Assembly: GCA_021802375.1 (NCBI GenBank)
Contig: JAKAAL010000031.1
Location: forward strand, 1-13,475
Length of the DNA stretch: 13,475 nucleotides
From: Bacillota bacterium
Lineage (GTDB): Bacteria; Bacillota_E; Sulfobacillia; Sulfobacillales; Sulfobacillaceae
Direction: 5' to 3'
The position numbers and the translations under genes are program-made. How positions within the stretch are numbered: the first letter of the stretch is position 1; every line of letters starts with the position of its first letter. A model generated the notes under the pieces. That model did not search any database and was not told where the DNA came from. It saw only the letters and a program-made list of their open reading frames with translations. Below, piece by piece: positions 1 through 7,159 of the stretch.

Positions 1-1
1 G

Positions 2-2404
2 AACTTCTGCATGATAGACTGTGCTGGCAAGACTATCATGATGACCAAGCTCTTCGAAGACATCCTCTATGGGTCGGCAGATTGCGATGCCCAACCCGAC
101 GCAATCTTTGTCTGGCTTTCCGACATGCCAGAGCTTAACATGCAAACGCGCCTCAAAATTGAAGGCAAATCCGACAAAATCCGCGTGCGGGACCTGATCA
201 CTATCGACTCTACATTCGTGACGGAGTATCTTGACGCCGGTTGCATTTACTTCCTCAACACACAAAAACTCGGGACGGATAAGCTATTAACACAAAAATC
301 GGATGGACGACAATATACCATCTGGGAAACCCTGACCAACACCGCACAACGTCAGCCTAAGAAGTTCTATGTGGTAATTGACGAAGCGCACAGAGGGACA
401 TACACGTCGGCTCAAGCGGAAATCAAAGCACAGTCTATCATGCAGAAGTTCATCAAAGGCAACCCAGAGGGAGGCCTCTGTGCCATGCCACTTATTATCG
501 GTGTGACGGCGACCCCTCAGCGTTTCCAACGACTTATTGCCGATACGCCTTCGACGGAGCATAAGGTCATCGTGCCCCCGGAAGCCGTCCGGGATTCCGG
601 ATTATTAAAAGATCGAATCATCATCCACTACCCGGAAATAGCCATCAATGCAGACATGACGATGTTCCAAAGCGCCGTGAACAATTGGAAAAGGATGCGT
701 GAACGCTGGTTAGCTTATTGTGAGCAAGAAAACGAGAAAATCGTGAAGCCCATTCTCGTCATCCAAGTTGAAGATGGCACCGACACCGTAGCCACCAGGA
801 CCGACCTCAGCGAATGCCTGCACACACTGGAAGAGACGTTAGGCCGACAGCTCCATCCCGGTGAAGTGGTCCACACCTTTAACGACCATGCATCGCTGAC
901 TGTAAATGGGATGGATATCCCTCCGGTTGAAGCCTCCCGTATTGAGGAAAACGACGACATCTCGGTCGTTTTCTTCAAGATGAATCTGTCGACAGGGTGG
1001 GATTGCCCCAGAGCGGAAACCATGATGTCCTTTCGAAGTGCACAAGATTCTACCTTTATTGCACAGTTGCTTGGCCGCATGATCCGTACCCCATTGGCTC
1101 GACGGATTGAATCCGATGCGGAACTCAACAGCGTCGGGCTCTACCTGCCTTATTTTGACGAGGTCACCGTCAAGAACGTCATTAAGGCCCTGCAAGAGAG
1201 CGAGGCCGCTACCCCTGCCGAAACCGGTACATCCAAGCATCTGATAACCCTTATCCGAAATGCGGCCTATGCGGATGTGTTTGCCGCCATGACGAACCTG
1301 ATTACTTACAGAATCGAAACCGCGAGAAAATTGCCGGCACTGAGGCGACTGATTCAGTTGGCCAGGGCCCTCACCCAGGATGCCATCGACTTGGAAGCGC
1401 AGGCAACGATCAAGCGCATGGTGCTGGATAAAATGGACGAAGAGATTGTCCGGATGAAGCAGGCTGGAGAATTTGACTCTAAAGCCGCGACAATCACCGG
1501 ATTCGAAATGGGAACACTGGTTTTCGATTATGGAGAAGAAGCCTATACTCTCGACGCATCGACCGAGACGATGAAAGTCATGCCATTTGACATCACGGGG
1601 CATTTCAACAGAGCCGGAAAGCGCCTTGGCGAGGGGGTGCATACGGAATATTGGATACGGCACAGTCGGCGTGATCATGTTGAGGTGCATATCGAAATCA
1701 TCGTTTTGGCGAACGATCCGCAGGCGATGCAGAACATTGAGGATTTTGCCGAGGCCAAATTTCTTGAGCTGTACGGGATGAATCAACGCGCTATTGGTCT
1801 CTTGGGGGAAGCCCGTCGAGATGGGTATAACAAGTTAATCCGCGCTTCGACAACGCCAATCGCCATGGCATGGGTGTTGCCAAATACCATTGATTTCAAT
1901 GAGTCCTCCGATAGCGAGGCATTTGACCGGCATTTGTTCCTCAAGGAGGACGGTACGTTCCAAGCCAGCCTTGATCCATGGGAAAAGGGTGTTCTGACGG
2001 AAGAACTTCGCAAAGGTGGCGTGGCGTGGCTACGTAATCTCCCCCGTAAGGGGTGGTCCCTAGAAATTCCCTACAAATCAAACGGCGTCACGACCCCGAT
2101 GTTCCCGGACTTGATTATTGTTCGCCGAGACCAACACGGGTTTATATTCGATGTTCTCGAACCGCATGATCCTAGCCGAACGGACAATTATCCCAAAGCA
2201 GTCGGCCTAGCCGAATTTGCCAATTTGCATTGGAACAAGTTCGGACGGATACAACTCATCCGCAAGCAACGGAGCGCCGATGGCCACGATCACTTCTATC
2301 GCCTCGATATGGCAAAAGTCGCTGTAAGAAATCGCGTGCGCGCCGTCACATCTAATTCTGAGTTGGATCAGGTGTTTGCTCAGCATGCCGTAATCGAGGA
2401 GTAG
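2..2404 (+). CDS. DEAD/DEAH-box helicase, type III restriction Res-like (5' end outside window)
   Basis: The frame is open to the left edge, so the N-terminus is missing; 800 codons are visible. Predicted ATP-dependent DNA translocase/helicase related to restriction (Res) subunits. Counting from the first visible codon: a Walker A ending CAGKT at residues 7-11 (first glycine position occupied by Met); DEAH at 127-130 in VVIDEAHRG; motif III TAT at 169-171; motif V-like STGWDCP near 330; motif VI Q355xxGRxxR362. The C-terminus looks like a PD-(D/E)xK-type nuclease variant: PD at 702-703, then FDVLEPH (D717, E720), with the usual following Lys absent and a Lys at 732 in PKAVGLAEFA. The ATG at 11 lies inside Walker A, so it is not the real start. 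It ends in TAG, 124 nt before the HTH gene. A methyltransferase partner, if any, would lie upstream of the window. The helicase assignment is firm; a restriction role is inferred. Confidence 0.85.
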   Translation, partial: NFCMIDCAGKTIMMTKLFEDILYGSADCDAQPDAIFVWLSDMPELNMQTRLKIEGKSDKIRVRDLITIDSTFVTEYLDAGCIYFLNTQKLGTDKLLTQKSDGRQYTIWETLTNTAQRQPKKFYVVIDEAHRGTYTSAQAEIKAQSIMQKFIKGNPEGGLCAMPLIIGVTATPQRFQRLIADTPSTEHKVIVPPEAVRDSGLLKDRIIIHYPEIAINADMTMFQSAVNNWKRMRERWLAYCEQENEKIVKPILVIQVEDGTDTVATRTDLSECLHTLEETLGRQLHPGEVVHTFNDHASLTVNGMDIPPVEASRIEENDDISVVFFKMNLSTGWDCPRAETMMSFRSAQDSTFIAQLLGRMIRTPLARRIESDAELNSVGLYLPYFDEVTVKNVIKALQESEAATPAETGTSKHLITLIRNAAYADVFAAMTNLITYRIETARKLPALRRLIQLARALTQDAIDLEAQATIKRMVLDKMDEEIVRMKQAGEFDSKAATITGFEMGTLVFDYGEEAYTLDASTETMKVMPFDITGHFNRAGKRLGEGVHTEYWIRHSRRDHVEVHIEIIVLANDPQAMQNIEDFAEAKFLELYGMNQRAIGLLGEARRDGYNKLIRASTTPIAMAWVLPNTIDFNESSDSEAFDRHLFLKEDGTFQASLDPWEKGVLTEELRKGGVAWLRNLPRKGWSLEIPYKSNGVTTPMFPDLIIVRRDQHGFIFDVLEPHDPSRTDNYPKAVGLAEFANLHWNKFGRIQLIRKQRSADGHDHFYRLDMAKVAVRNRVRAVTSNSELDQVFAQHAVIEE

Positions 2405-2471
2405 CAAGCGGCCATGGGAGTAGGTTTTCGGAGCTCAGTGATTCACGACGTAGCAGGGGATATCCGTCACT

Positions 2472-2485
2472 AAGATCGCGATCTT
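2472..2485. promoter_or_regulatory. 14-bp perfect palindrome upstream of the Xre-like gene (possible operator)
   Basis: AAGATCGCGATCTT is a perfect inverted repeat without a loop, 43 nt before the chosen ATG of the HTH gene and about 70 nt after the helicase stop. HTH (Xre/Cro) proteins commonly bind short palindromes near their own genes, so autoregulation is possible. No convincing -35/-10 pair was found beside it. The operator role is inference. Confidence 0.3.
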
Positions 2486-2528
2486 CGCGGTCGACGCAAG
2501 TGTAAAATTGGAGCGAGGAGATGAATCG

Positions 2529-2945
2529 ATGGAAGAATCATTGCTCATTGAGGACGGCCCCGGATTCGGAGAATTACTAAGGAAACTGCGATGGCAGAGA
2601 GGACTCACCGAGAAGAATTTAGCCCAAGGATTGCAAGAAGCTTTCCCAAAGGCACTTCCTTTAAAATCGTGGATAATGTGGGTCAAGCAAGCGGAGGAAG
2701 GGCTCATCGAAAGCGTGGATGGCGACCACGTTCTTGCCGTTGCCGCGGCGTTGGAAGTTCCCGTTTCGGCGCTTATACCTGCCACAAGATCAGCTTCGCC
2801 AGAAGAAGTAGAACCAACGACTCGGGAACAGCTTTTGGCTTTCGGGATGTCCGAAGACTTAGATGGTCACGGTCCTATTATCGCTTGCTCTCCGAATGCT
2901 GAATTGGAGAGTATCTATTGGACAAGGAAGAACCATGAGCACTGA
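2529..2945 (+). CDS. Xre-like helix-turn-helix protein
   Basis: 138 aa. Residues about 13-83 resemble a Cro/CI-type (HTH_3) domain: FGELLRKLRWQRGLTEKNLA fits helices 1-3, and the segment HVLAVAAALEVPVSALI is the familiar closing helix (a 'LA.AL.V....L' pattern). The segment between them is longer than usual, so the fold call is moderate. The rest (about 85-138) is acidic and unrecognised. I chose the ATG at 2529 because GAGGAG at 2515-2520 sits 8 nt upstream; an in-frame ATG at 2508 has no such site. The stop overlaps the next start by 11 nt, which suggests translational coupling. Likely a DNA-binding regulator of this small cluster, or part of a toxin-antitoxin or defence module with the downstream gene; the sequence alone does not decide. 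Confidence 0.6.
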   Translation: MEESLLIEDGPGFGELLRKLRWQRGLTEKNLAQGLQEAFPKALPLKSWIMWVKQAEEGLIESVDGDHVLAVAAALEVPVSALIPATRSASPEEVEPTTREQLLAFGMSEDLDGHGPIIACSPNAELESIYWTRKNHEH

Positions 2946-3456
2946 CACAGCCGCGTTTATTGCAACCACCAAGGAGGACGTAAGCCGGTGCATGACCATA
3001 GCGCAACAAGCCCTACAAGACCGCAGGCCCGCGACGGTGGGTGATATGTTGGAAGCTTTAAAGATCGTTGCAGCACGTGTCGAGGCGTATAGGGCGGCTA
3101 AGTCGGACTCAGCCACTGCGTTGAGCAAATTACTGGAAGATATTGTACTAGCCCAAAGCACGTTGGCAAAAGAATTGCGGGCGTGGTTTAAACCAATGGG
3201 CCCAAAGGATCTACCTGCCGGAGTGACCACCCGTAGCATGGCTCATCCCGAAGGCCCTTGTTACGCATTTCACCACGACGTCTTAGGCGAACTAGGCCGC
3301 ATTGTATTAATACCAGCGGGTATGGCTCATATCGAGCTTCGCGCGGAAATTCACGAGGAGTCACGGGGCAAAGCTGACAACGAGAATCTGTTTCGCGAAG
3401 TGATCAACAGCGTACGACAATCACTGAAACAACTCAATCCGAGTGAAAGCCCATGA
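2935..3456 (+). CDS. hypothetical protein, 173 aa, translationally coupled to the Xre-like gene
   Basis: No family recognised. The ATG at 2935 lies inside the end of the preceding gene (11-nt overlap) and has AAGGAAG at 2924-2930 as ribosome binding site; upstream in-frame starts lack one. The N-terminal half (residues about 5-85) is predicted helical and rich in Ala/Leu/Glu, with no membrane segment or signal peptide. The centre contains a Gly/Pro/His-rich stretch (KDLPAGVTTRSMAHPEGP, then FHHD). The last 50 residues are charged and helical (HEESRGKADNENLFREVINS). The tight coupling suggests that it acts together with the HTH protein. It ends 9 bp before the convergent - strand gene. Confidence 0.65.
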   Translation: MSTDTAAFIATTKEDVSRCMTIAQQALQDRRPATVGDMLEALKIVAARVEAYRAAKSDSATALSKLLEDIVLAQSTLAKELRAWFKPMGPKDLPAGVTTRSMAHPEGPCYAFHHDVLGELGRIVLIPAGMAHIELRAEIHEESRGKADNENLFREVINSVRQSLKQLNPSESP

Positions 3457-3465
3457 TTTCGACTG

Positions 3466-3801
3466 CTAGATGATCCCGTCTTCAACATAATAAGGGCGCA
3501 CTCGATCCTGCCAGCCATTATCATCACTGGTAACCGCCGCCTGCAAACTATCCATACAATCCATATGGACAGGCAAGCGGCCTCCCTCGGGAGAGCCAGG
3601 CAACTTGCGAACCATGGCGGCATTCGGTTCTTCATCGAAACCGCCATAAGGTCTTGCGGGAAAGCCACACCAGCCACATTTCAAATCGGTATTGAATTGG
3701 GTAACAAGTCCGGCAAACAAATTATCCGGATCACTTCCTTGCCATATAGCTTGTTTGCGCCGACGTCGGCGCTCTTGACGTTGACGATCTTTCTTACCCA
3801 C
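3466..3801 (-). CDS. small basic protein with CxxC...HxxC, putative zinc-binding
   Basis: 111 aa from a GTG start at 3801. AGGAG at 3816-3812 precedes it by 10 nt and overlaps the TAG stop of the upstream 661-aa gene, so the two genes look coupled. An in-frame ATG at 3864 would give 132 aa but overlaps the upstream gene by 50 nt and has no clear ribosome binding site. Residues 2-18 are strongly basic (KKDRQRQERRRRRKQ), typical of nucleic-acid contact. Cys42-x2-Cys45 (CGWC) and His79-x2-Cys82 (HMDC) form a plausible zinc-binding quartet, a treble-clef/HNH-like spacing, though no HNH catalytic residues were identified. Third gene of the operon led by the tandem RHH gene. Function unknown; an RNA- or DNA-binding accessory protein is the likeliest guess. 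Confidence 0.65.
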   Translation of the reverse strand: MGKKDRQRQERRRRRKQAIWQGSDPDNLFAGLVTQFNTDLKCGWCGFPARPYGGFDEEPNAAMVRKLPGSPEGGRLPVHMDCMDSLQAAVTSDDNGWQDRVRPYYVEDGII

Positions 3802-3814
3802 CTTTGAATCACTC

Positions 3815-5800
3815 CTAAAGATGACTGGCTTTATCCCTTGGTCGCGCAATATCGGGTAACTCATGAATTATTGCATTGGTGTCCCAACTAATGTGCCACT
3901 GTAGGCCTGGTTTTGTGGCTCCACGAATATGCGGCCGACAAAAGGTGTGACCCGGCTCAACATGAATCCGATAAAGCTGAGCCAACTCCAGCTGCCGCGG
4001 TTTTGGATGCTTGAGGCCCTTCAAGTCCATAGTGTGACCTCGAACGAGGGTAGGGCTACTCAAATGCGCTTTCATATACCGTGATTCGTTTGCGTGGCGC
4101 AGCATCGGCCGACTAGAATTCTTAAATCGGTGGCGTGCCTTCGGTGAGTGAGTGCCGATTTTATGCAATTGTAACTTTCTTCGATGGGGACGGTAGCCCT
4201 CGGGTGTCAACTTTGTGTGTTCACAACGTAGCCCTTCAAGCACCGAGAACGCCCATGTCAACACGATCAGTTCATTATCGTTGCGTGGTTCAATATACTC
4301 GTTTAAGACAAAATCCAATTCCCCATGATCGGTCCAAATATGGAACCGTCCCCATGCATGATGCTCTGCAGTGACCTGATAACTGAGCCAACCGAGATTG
4401 CCAAGATAAGAATACACGATCGGACTCCTCCATCCCTCCAAGGGCGGAGTCTTCGTACTGTGTTCTAGGGCCACGAGGGACTTGTGGTATACATCGTTGA
4501 GATGTGCCCGTTCCTCAGGCTGAAGGACTGGGCTTTGGTAATGCTCCATGGCTACACGCAAGTCTGACATCACCCGTTGGTTGTAACGTGGCTCAGGCTG
4601 AGTTGACCTAGAGGAAACAGACGGTCGACCATAATAGCGCATTCGAAAACGTGCCAAAACCGCCCGATCCCACTGGTTCTCAAACGGAAGAGTCTCAACC
4701 GGAATTGCCAATGCAGCCTGGGTAAATAAATCTGAAGAAAGACCTATTTGGGCGGGAAACTCAAGCAATTCGATGGGTGGGGCGGAGGTATCCAAAATAT
4801 CAATTGCCGCCTGTGCAAGGAGTGAAGGATGTTCATAGGTTTGTTGAATGGCTGACATTGCACTTATCGTCGAGGAATCAACCCACGAATCGTCAGAGGT
4901 GGTAGCCAAAAGAGCATCTATCTTATGGCGTCTTTCGAGACCTGCCCATGCGTCACAGTATACACGACCGGCCTCATAATATGCGTTCCACAAGGTCTCG
5001 CGTAAAAGCGGAGAGGTGTCAGTCAGTTGCAAACAGTCTTGTACCGTCGACGCCGTCAATATCAGCGGCACATAGGGCGCTAAGCGGTGATGGGGTTCCA
5101 GTTGATCCAAAATTTCGCGGAGGTTCCTTAGTAATGCACGTATCTTGACCTTTAGGGGGTCTCCGCCACTCATGTCGCGCAAACAATTAAAGCGGTCGCT
5201 TAACTGCTCAAACACTTTCCTTATCTCGCCAATATATTCTAATCGTTGTAGACCGCTAATCTCAGAGAGGCTAGATAACAACGTCTCCGCCGATGTAATA
5301 GGTGGGAATAACCACTCACTTTCAAGTTTTTTGCGCTGGTCTACGAATAAATCACGGAGGGAAAGCATCCGATTCCACAGCACTGGGCCATCTTGAGATG
5401 GATTACTGGTATACATAGAAACAATGCCATCCACCGTGCGACACGAGACATTAAGTTTGTTCAGAAAACGCAGCTGGTCTTGCCGCAATGTTTTGCCAAG
5501 TTGGTGCAAAACCATCTCAAGTGCATTCACGGTTTTGCGAAGGCTTTTAAGTTTGATAGGACGGTGTACGGATGCCAGCGCGTCATTTTGACGTTTTTTG
5601 ACTTTTAGAGGTGGTAGGCCACCTTGCATTATTCGCCTAACTGCCTCAACAGCTTCAAGCGGAACGGGGCTCATATGATTGCGAATTCCTTCAACCTGTA
5701 ATCGATGCAAGAGGTCAATAAGCCGGCGACTGTCTAGTTTCAGTTCTTTAGCCAATTCATAAACAGCCACGCGCTTTGTAACACTCTCATTATTGGCCAT
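3815..5800 (-). CDS. 661-aa protein with N-terminal IF2_N-like domain, otherwise unrecognised
   Basis: The ATG at 5800 (MANNES) is preceded by GAGGAGGG; a further in-frame start at 5821 lies upstream of that site. Residues about 9-58 match the small IF2_N module of translation initiation factor IF-2: RVAVYELAKELKLDSRRLID, then IRNHMSPVP and EAVEAVRR. No GTPase domain follows. Residues about 75-250 are helix-rich, with Leu/Lys/Arg-rich segments. Residues about 250-440 also look helical. The last 90 residues are rich in His, Arg and Lys (LVRGHTMDL, HVEPGHTFCRPHIRGA), which suggests RNA or DNA contact. There is no signal peptide or membrane segment, so it is cytosolic. It lies 27 nt after the RHH gene and couples to the Zn-ribbon gene. 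Function unknown. The IF2_N module suggests ribosome, tRNA or RNA association, which is an inference only. Confidence 0.8.
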   Translation of the reverse strand: MANNESVTKRVAVYELAKELKLDSRRLIDLLHRLQVEGIRNHMSPVPLEAVEAVRRIMQGGLPPLKVKKRQNDALASVHRPIKLKSLRKTVNALEMVLHQLGKTLRQDQLRFLNKLNVSCRTVDGIVSMYTSNPSQDGPVLWNRMLSLRDLFVDQRKKLESEWLFPPITSAETLLSSLSEISGLQRLEYIGEIRKVFEQLSDRFNCLRDMSGGDPLKVKIRALLRNLREILDQLEPHHRLAPYVPLILTASTVQDCLQLTDTSPLLRETLWNAYYEAGRVYCDAWAGLERRHKIDALLATTSDDSWVDSSTISAMSAIQQTYEHPSLLAQAAIDILDTSAPPIELLEFPAQIGLSSDLFTQAALAIPVETLPFENQWDRAVLARFRMRYYGRPSVSSRSTQPEPRYNQRVMSDLRVAMEHYQSPVLQPEERAHLNDVYHKSLVALEHSTKTPPLEGWRSPIVYSYLGNLGWLSYQVTAEHHAWGRFHIWTDHGELDFVLNEYIEPRNDNELIVLTWAFSVLEGLRCEHTKLTPEGYRPHRRKLQLHKIGTHSPKARHRFKNSSRPMLRHANESRYMKAHLSSPTLVRGHTMDLKGLKHPKPRQLELAQLYRIHVEPGHTFCRPHIRGATKPGLQWHISWDTNAIIHELPDIARPRDKASHL

Positions 5801-5827
5801 AACACCCTCCTCGTTGCGCAACTTTAA

Positions 5828-6139
5828 CTAATCATAGCTACCTAAATATCGACGCACTGCGCTTTCTACGATGTTAGATAATGAACGGCCCGACGCATCA
5901 ACAATTTGGTCGATGCTCGTCCGAAGTTCCGGCAAAACATAGGCGTCGATTCGCACCCGACGCTCGTTTCCCGCATCTAACGGACTGTCAAGGAGAGGGC
6001 ATCCAGCGTCTAGATACTCACGTACGGCGCTTTCTAGAATATGTGCTCGCGTCCGCCCGCTACGCCGGGCCAAGTCATCAAAGGCCGTGCGCGTGGCCAC
6101 GGAGACATAAGCATCGATTCGGGCATTACGTGGATTCAC
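5828..6139 (-). CDS. tandem ribbon-helix-helix DNA-binding protein (probable repressor)
   Basis: 103 aa from a GTG start at 6139, preceded by AAGGAGG at 6155-6149; the in-frame GTG at 6163 lies upstream of that site. Two copies of one RHH unit lie in a single chain: residues about 6-44 (ARIDAYVS, then SGRTRAHILESAVREYL) and about 62-100 (VRIDAYVL, then SGRSLSNIVESAVRRYL). Known RHH (MetJ/Arc/CopG) repressors are usually single-domain dimers, so this chain may fold as a covalent pseudo-dimer. It is the first gene of the leftward operon, about 55 nt after a good promoter whose -35 lies in a palindrome. This fits autoregulation, and repression of the divergent DUF4326-ASCH-helicase unit, though binding is inferred. 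The linker (about 45-61) is Pro/Asp-rich. Confidence 0.85.
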   Translation of the reverse strand: MNPRNARIDAYVSVATRTAFDDLARRSGRTRAHILESAVREYLDAGCPLLDSPLDAGNERRVRIDAYVLPELRTSIDQIVDASGRSLSNIVESAVRRYLGSYD

Positions 6140-6199
6140 CGAAACACTCCTCCTTGACTTCACCTAAGATACGCGCACAAAGTCTTTTTTTATGATAAT

Positions 6200-6228
6200 A
6201 CTGTACCGAATGTAGTGCTATTTGTCAA
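6200..6228 (-). promoter_or_regulatory. sigma70-type promoter of the leftward RHH operon
   Basis: Read on the - strand: TTGACA (6228-6223), 17-nt spacer, TACAGT (6205-6200). A transcript start near 6193 would give a leader of about 54 nt before the GTG at 6139. The -35 is the left half of the palindrome at 6222-6235. Confidence 0.65.
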
Positions 6229-6235
6229 TTGACAA
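6222..6235. promoter_or_regulatory. 14-bp palindrome joining two divergent -35 boxes (candidate operator)
   Basis: TTGTCAATTGACAA is a perfect palindrome made of two abutting, oppositely oriented TTGACA boxes (6228-6223 on -, 6229-6234 on +). A protein bound here would block both promoters. The adjacent tandem RHH gene is the natural candidate ligand. The palindrome and promoters are seen; the binding is inferred. Confidence 0.5.
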
Positions 6236-6258
6236 CACACACTAAGGATAGGTACAAT
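6229..6258 (+). promoter_or_regulatory. sigma70-type promoter of the rightward DUF4326-ASCH-helicase unit
   Basis: Perfect TTGACA at 6229-6234, 18-nt spacer, TACAAT at 6253-6258. Transcription would start near 6265, about 65-75 nt before the likely DUF4326 start codons. Confidence 0.7.
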
Positions 6259-6331
6259 AGCAGATAAAATGAAGGGGTACGATCTCACGTGCAAGAAATC
6301 ATGGGATGTGACGACGACACAACATTGGCCC

Positions 6332-6667
6332 ATGAGCGTGATGGCAGATAACGAACGAACCCATGGTGTCCACTGCAAGCGTGAGCCGTAGGACGTGTAT
6401 GTTGGACGACCGTCAAAATGGGGAAATCCATTCCAAATTGGCCGCGATGGAACACGAGAAGAAGTCATTGCCTGCTATCGGGACTGGGTGCAGACCCAAC
6501 CGGCTTTGTTAGTGGAGATCCCTACTTTGCGCGGCAAGACGTTGGGTTGCTGGTGCGCACCGAATCAGTGCCACGGGGACGTGTTGGCGGTGTTCACAGA
6601 TACATTAGACCTCGAAACTCTGCTTGTACCCAGGTATTGGTTTCCCAGCCGGGAAGGGGGCGAGTAA
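6332..6667 (+). pseudogene. DUF4326-family gene interrupted by an in-frame amber codon
   Basis: The frame runs from candidate ATGs at 6332 or 6341 (one at 6269 is also in frame) and encodes HGVHCKREP, then TAG at 6389-6391, then DVYVGRPSKWGNPF. From memory of DUF4326 proteins, a tyrosine normally joins these halves (REP-Y-DVY), so the TAG looks like a one-base TAC/TAT mutation. The remainder is well conserved: IGRDGTREEVI, LRGKTLGCWCAP and CHGDVLA, with the family's Cys/His pattern. A GTG at 6395 could restart a 90-aa product but has no good ribosome binding site and would lack the first conserved strand. The stop is 2 nt before the ASCH start. DUF4326 function is unknown to me. Alternatives are a sequencing error, suppression of the amber, or a functional short form. 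Confidence 0.7.
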
Positions 6668-6669
6668 GG

Positions 6670-7026
6670 ATGCGTGGCCTCATCGTTCGGTCCCCATGGA
6701 TCGACCATATTCTTGACGATACGAAGCGCTGGGAGATTCGCGGTTCGGCTACAATCATCCGGGGTCGCATTGCTCTGATTCAGGGCGGAAGCGGGATTGT
6801 TGTAGGAACTGCTGACCTGGTGGGTTGCCTTGCTCTAACCAGAGATGAGTACCTTCAAGGGGAAGTGTATCATTGCATTCCTGCTGACCAAGCCAACGTC
6901 GTGCGGTACAAACACATCTACGCATGGGTGATGAGCAATCCCGAGAGAGTGACTCCACCAATTCCTTATCAGCATCCGCGCGGCGCGGTGATCTGGGTTC
7001 ACCTTCCCTTCGAGATAGGTGCTTAG
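6670..7026 (+). CDS. ASCH-domain (PUA-like) protein
   Basis: 118 aa. The ATG at 6670 lies 2 nt after the DUF4326 stop, with GGGAAGGGGG at 6651-6660 as ribosome binding site. The sequence has the ASCH look throughout: an N-terminal MRGLIVRSPWIDHILDDTK, then RWEIRG (the conserved WE.R turn), IRGRIALIQGGSGIVVGTA and a C-terminal YAWV strand with PRGAVIWV. ASCH domains are PUA-like beta barrels, and known members bind RNA or modified nucleosides (some hydrolyse acetylcytidine). The substrate cannot be told here. Its place directly after DUF4326 and before an SF1 helicase suggests a nucleic-acid-related role in that operon. No truncation is visible. Confidence 0.8.
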   Translation: MRGLIVRSPWIDHILDDTKRWEIRGSATIIRGRIALIQGGSGIVVGTADLVGCLALTRDEYLQGEVYHCIPADQANVVRYKHIYAWVMSNPERVTPPIPYQHPRGAVIWVHLPFEIGA

Positions 7027-7081
7027 CCTCCACGAGCCGACTAATTATCCGTTCTGACGTTCGCATGACTATGCGGGTCTT

Positions 7082-7118
7082 TCTTTGTGTTAACATATGT
7101 CTCACAAAGATCTTTTTT
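7082..7118 (+). terminator. possible intrinsic terminator or attenuator between ASCH and helicase genes
   Basis: TCTTTGTG (7082-7089) pairs perfectly with CACAAAGA (7103-7110) around a 13-nt loop and is followed by TCTTTTTT. The stem is AT-rich, so termination may be partial and allow read-through to the helicase, which has no obvious promoter of its own. The loop contains an ATG (7097), an argument against that codon as the helicase start. Confidence 0.45.
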
Positions 7119-7159
7119 GCCTCATTTCAGATACACATGATGAGGAAAGGGGGGGTATT

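Noticed and set aside
839..1786. 315-aa open frame on the - strand within the Res-like helicase
   Set aside because: Antisense shadow of a gene with clear helicase motifs; no ribosome binding site or recognisable domain.
6418..6669. N-terminal extension of the ASCH frame back to 6418
   Set aside because: Overlaps conserved DUF4326 coding sequence in another frame; the ATG at 6670 has a good ribosome binding site and fits the ASCH N-terminus.
7097..7159. ATG 7097 as helicase start
   Set aside because: It lies in the loop of a terminator-like hairpin and lacks a ribosome binding site; GTG 7160 has a strong one.
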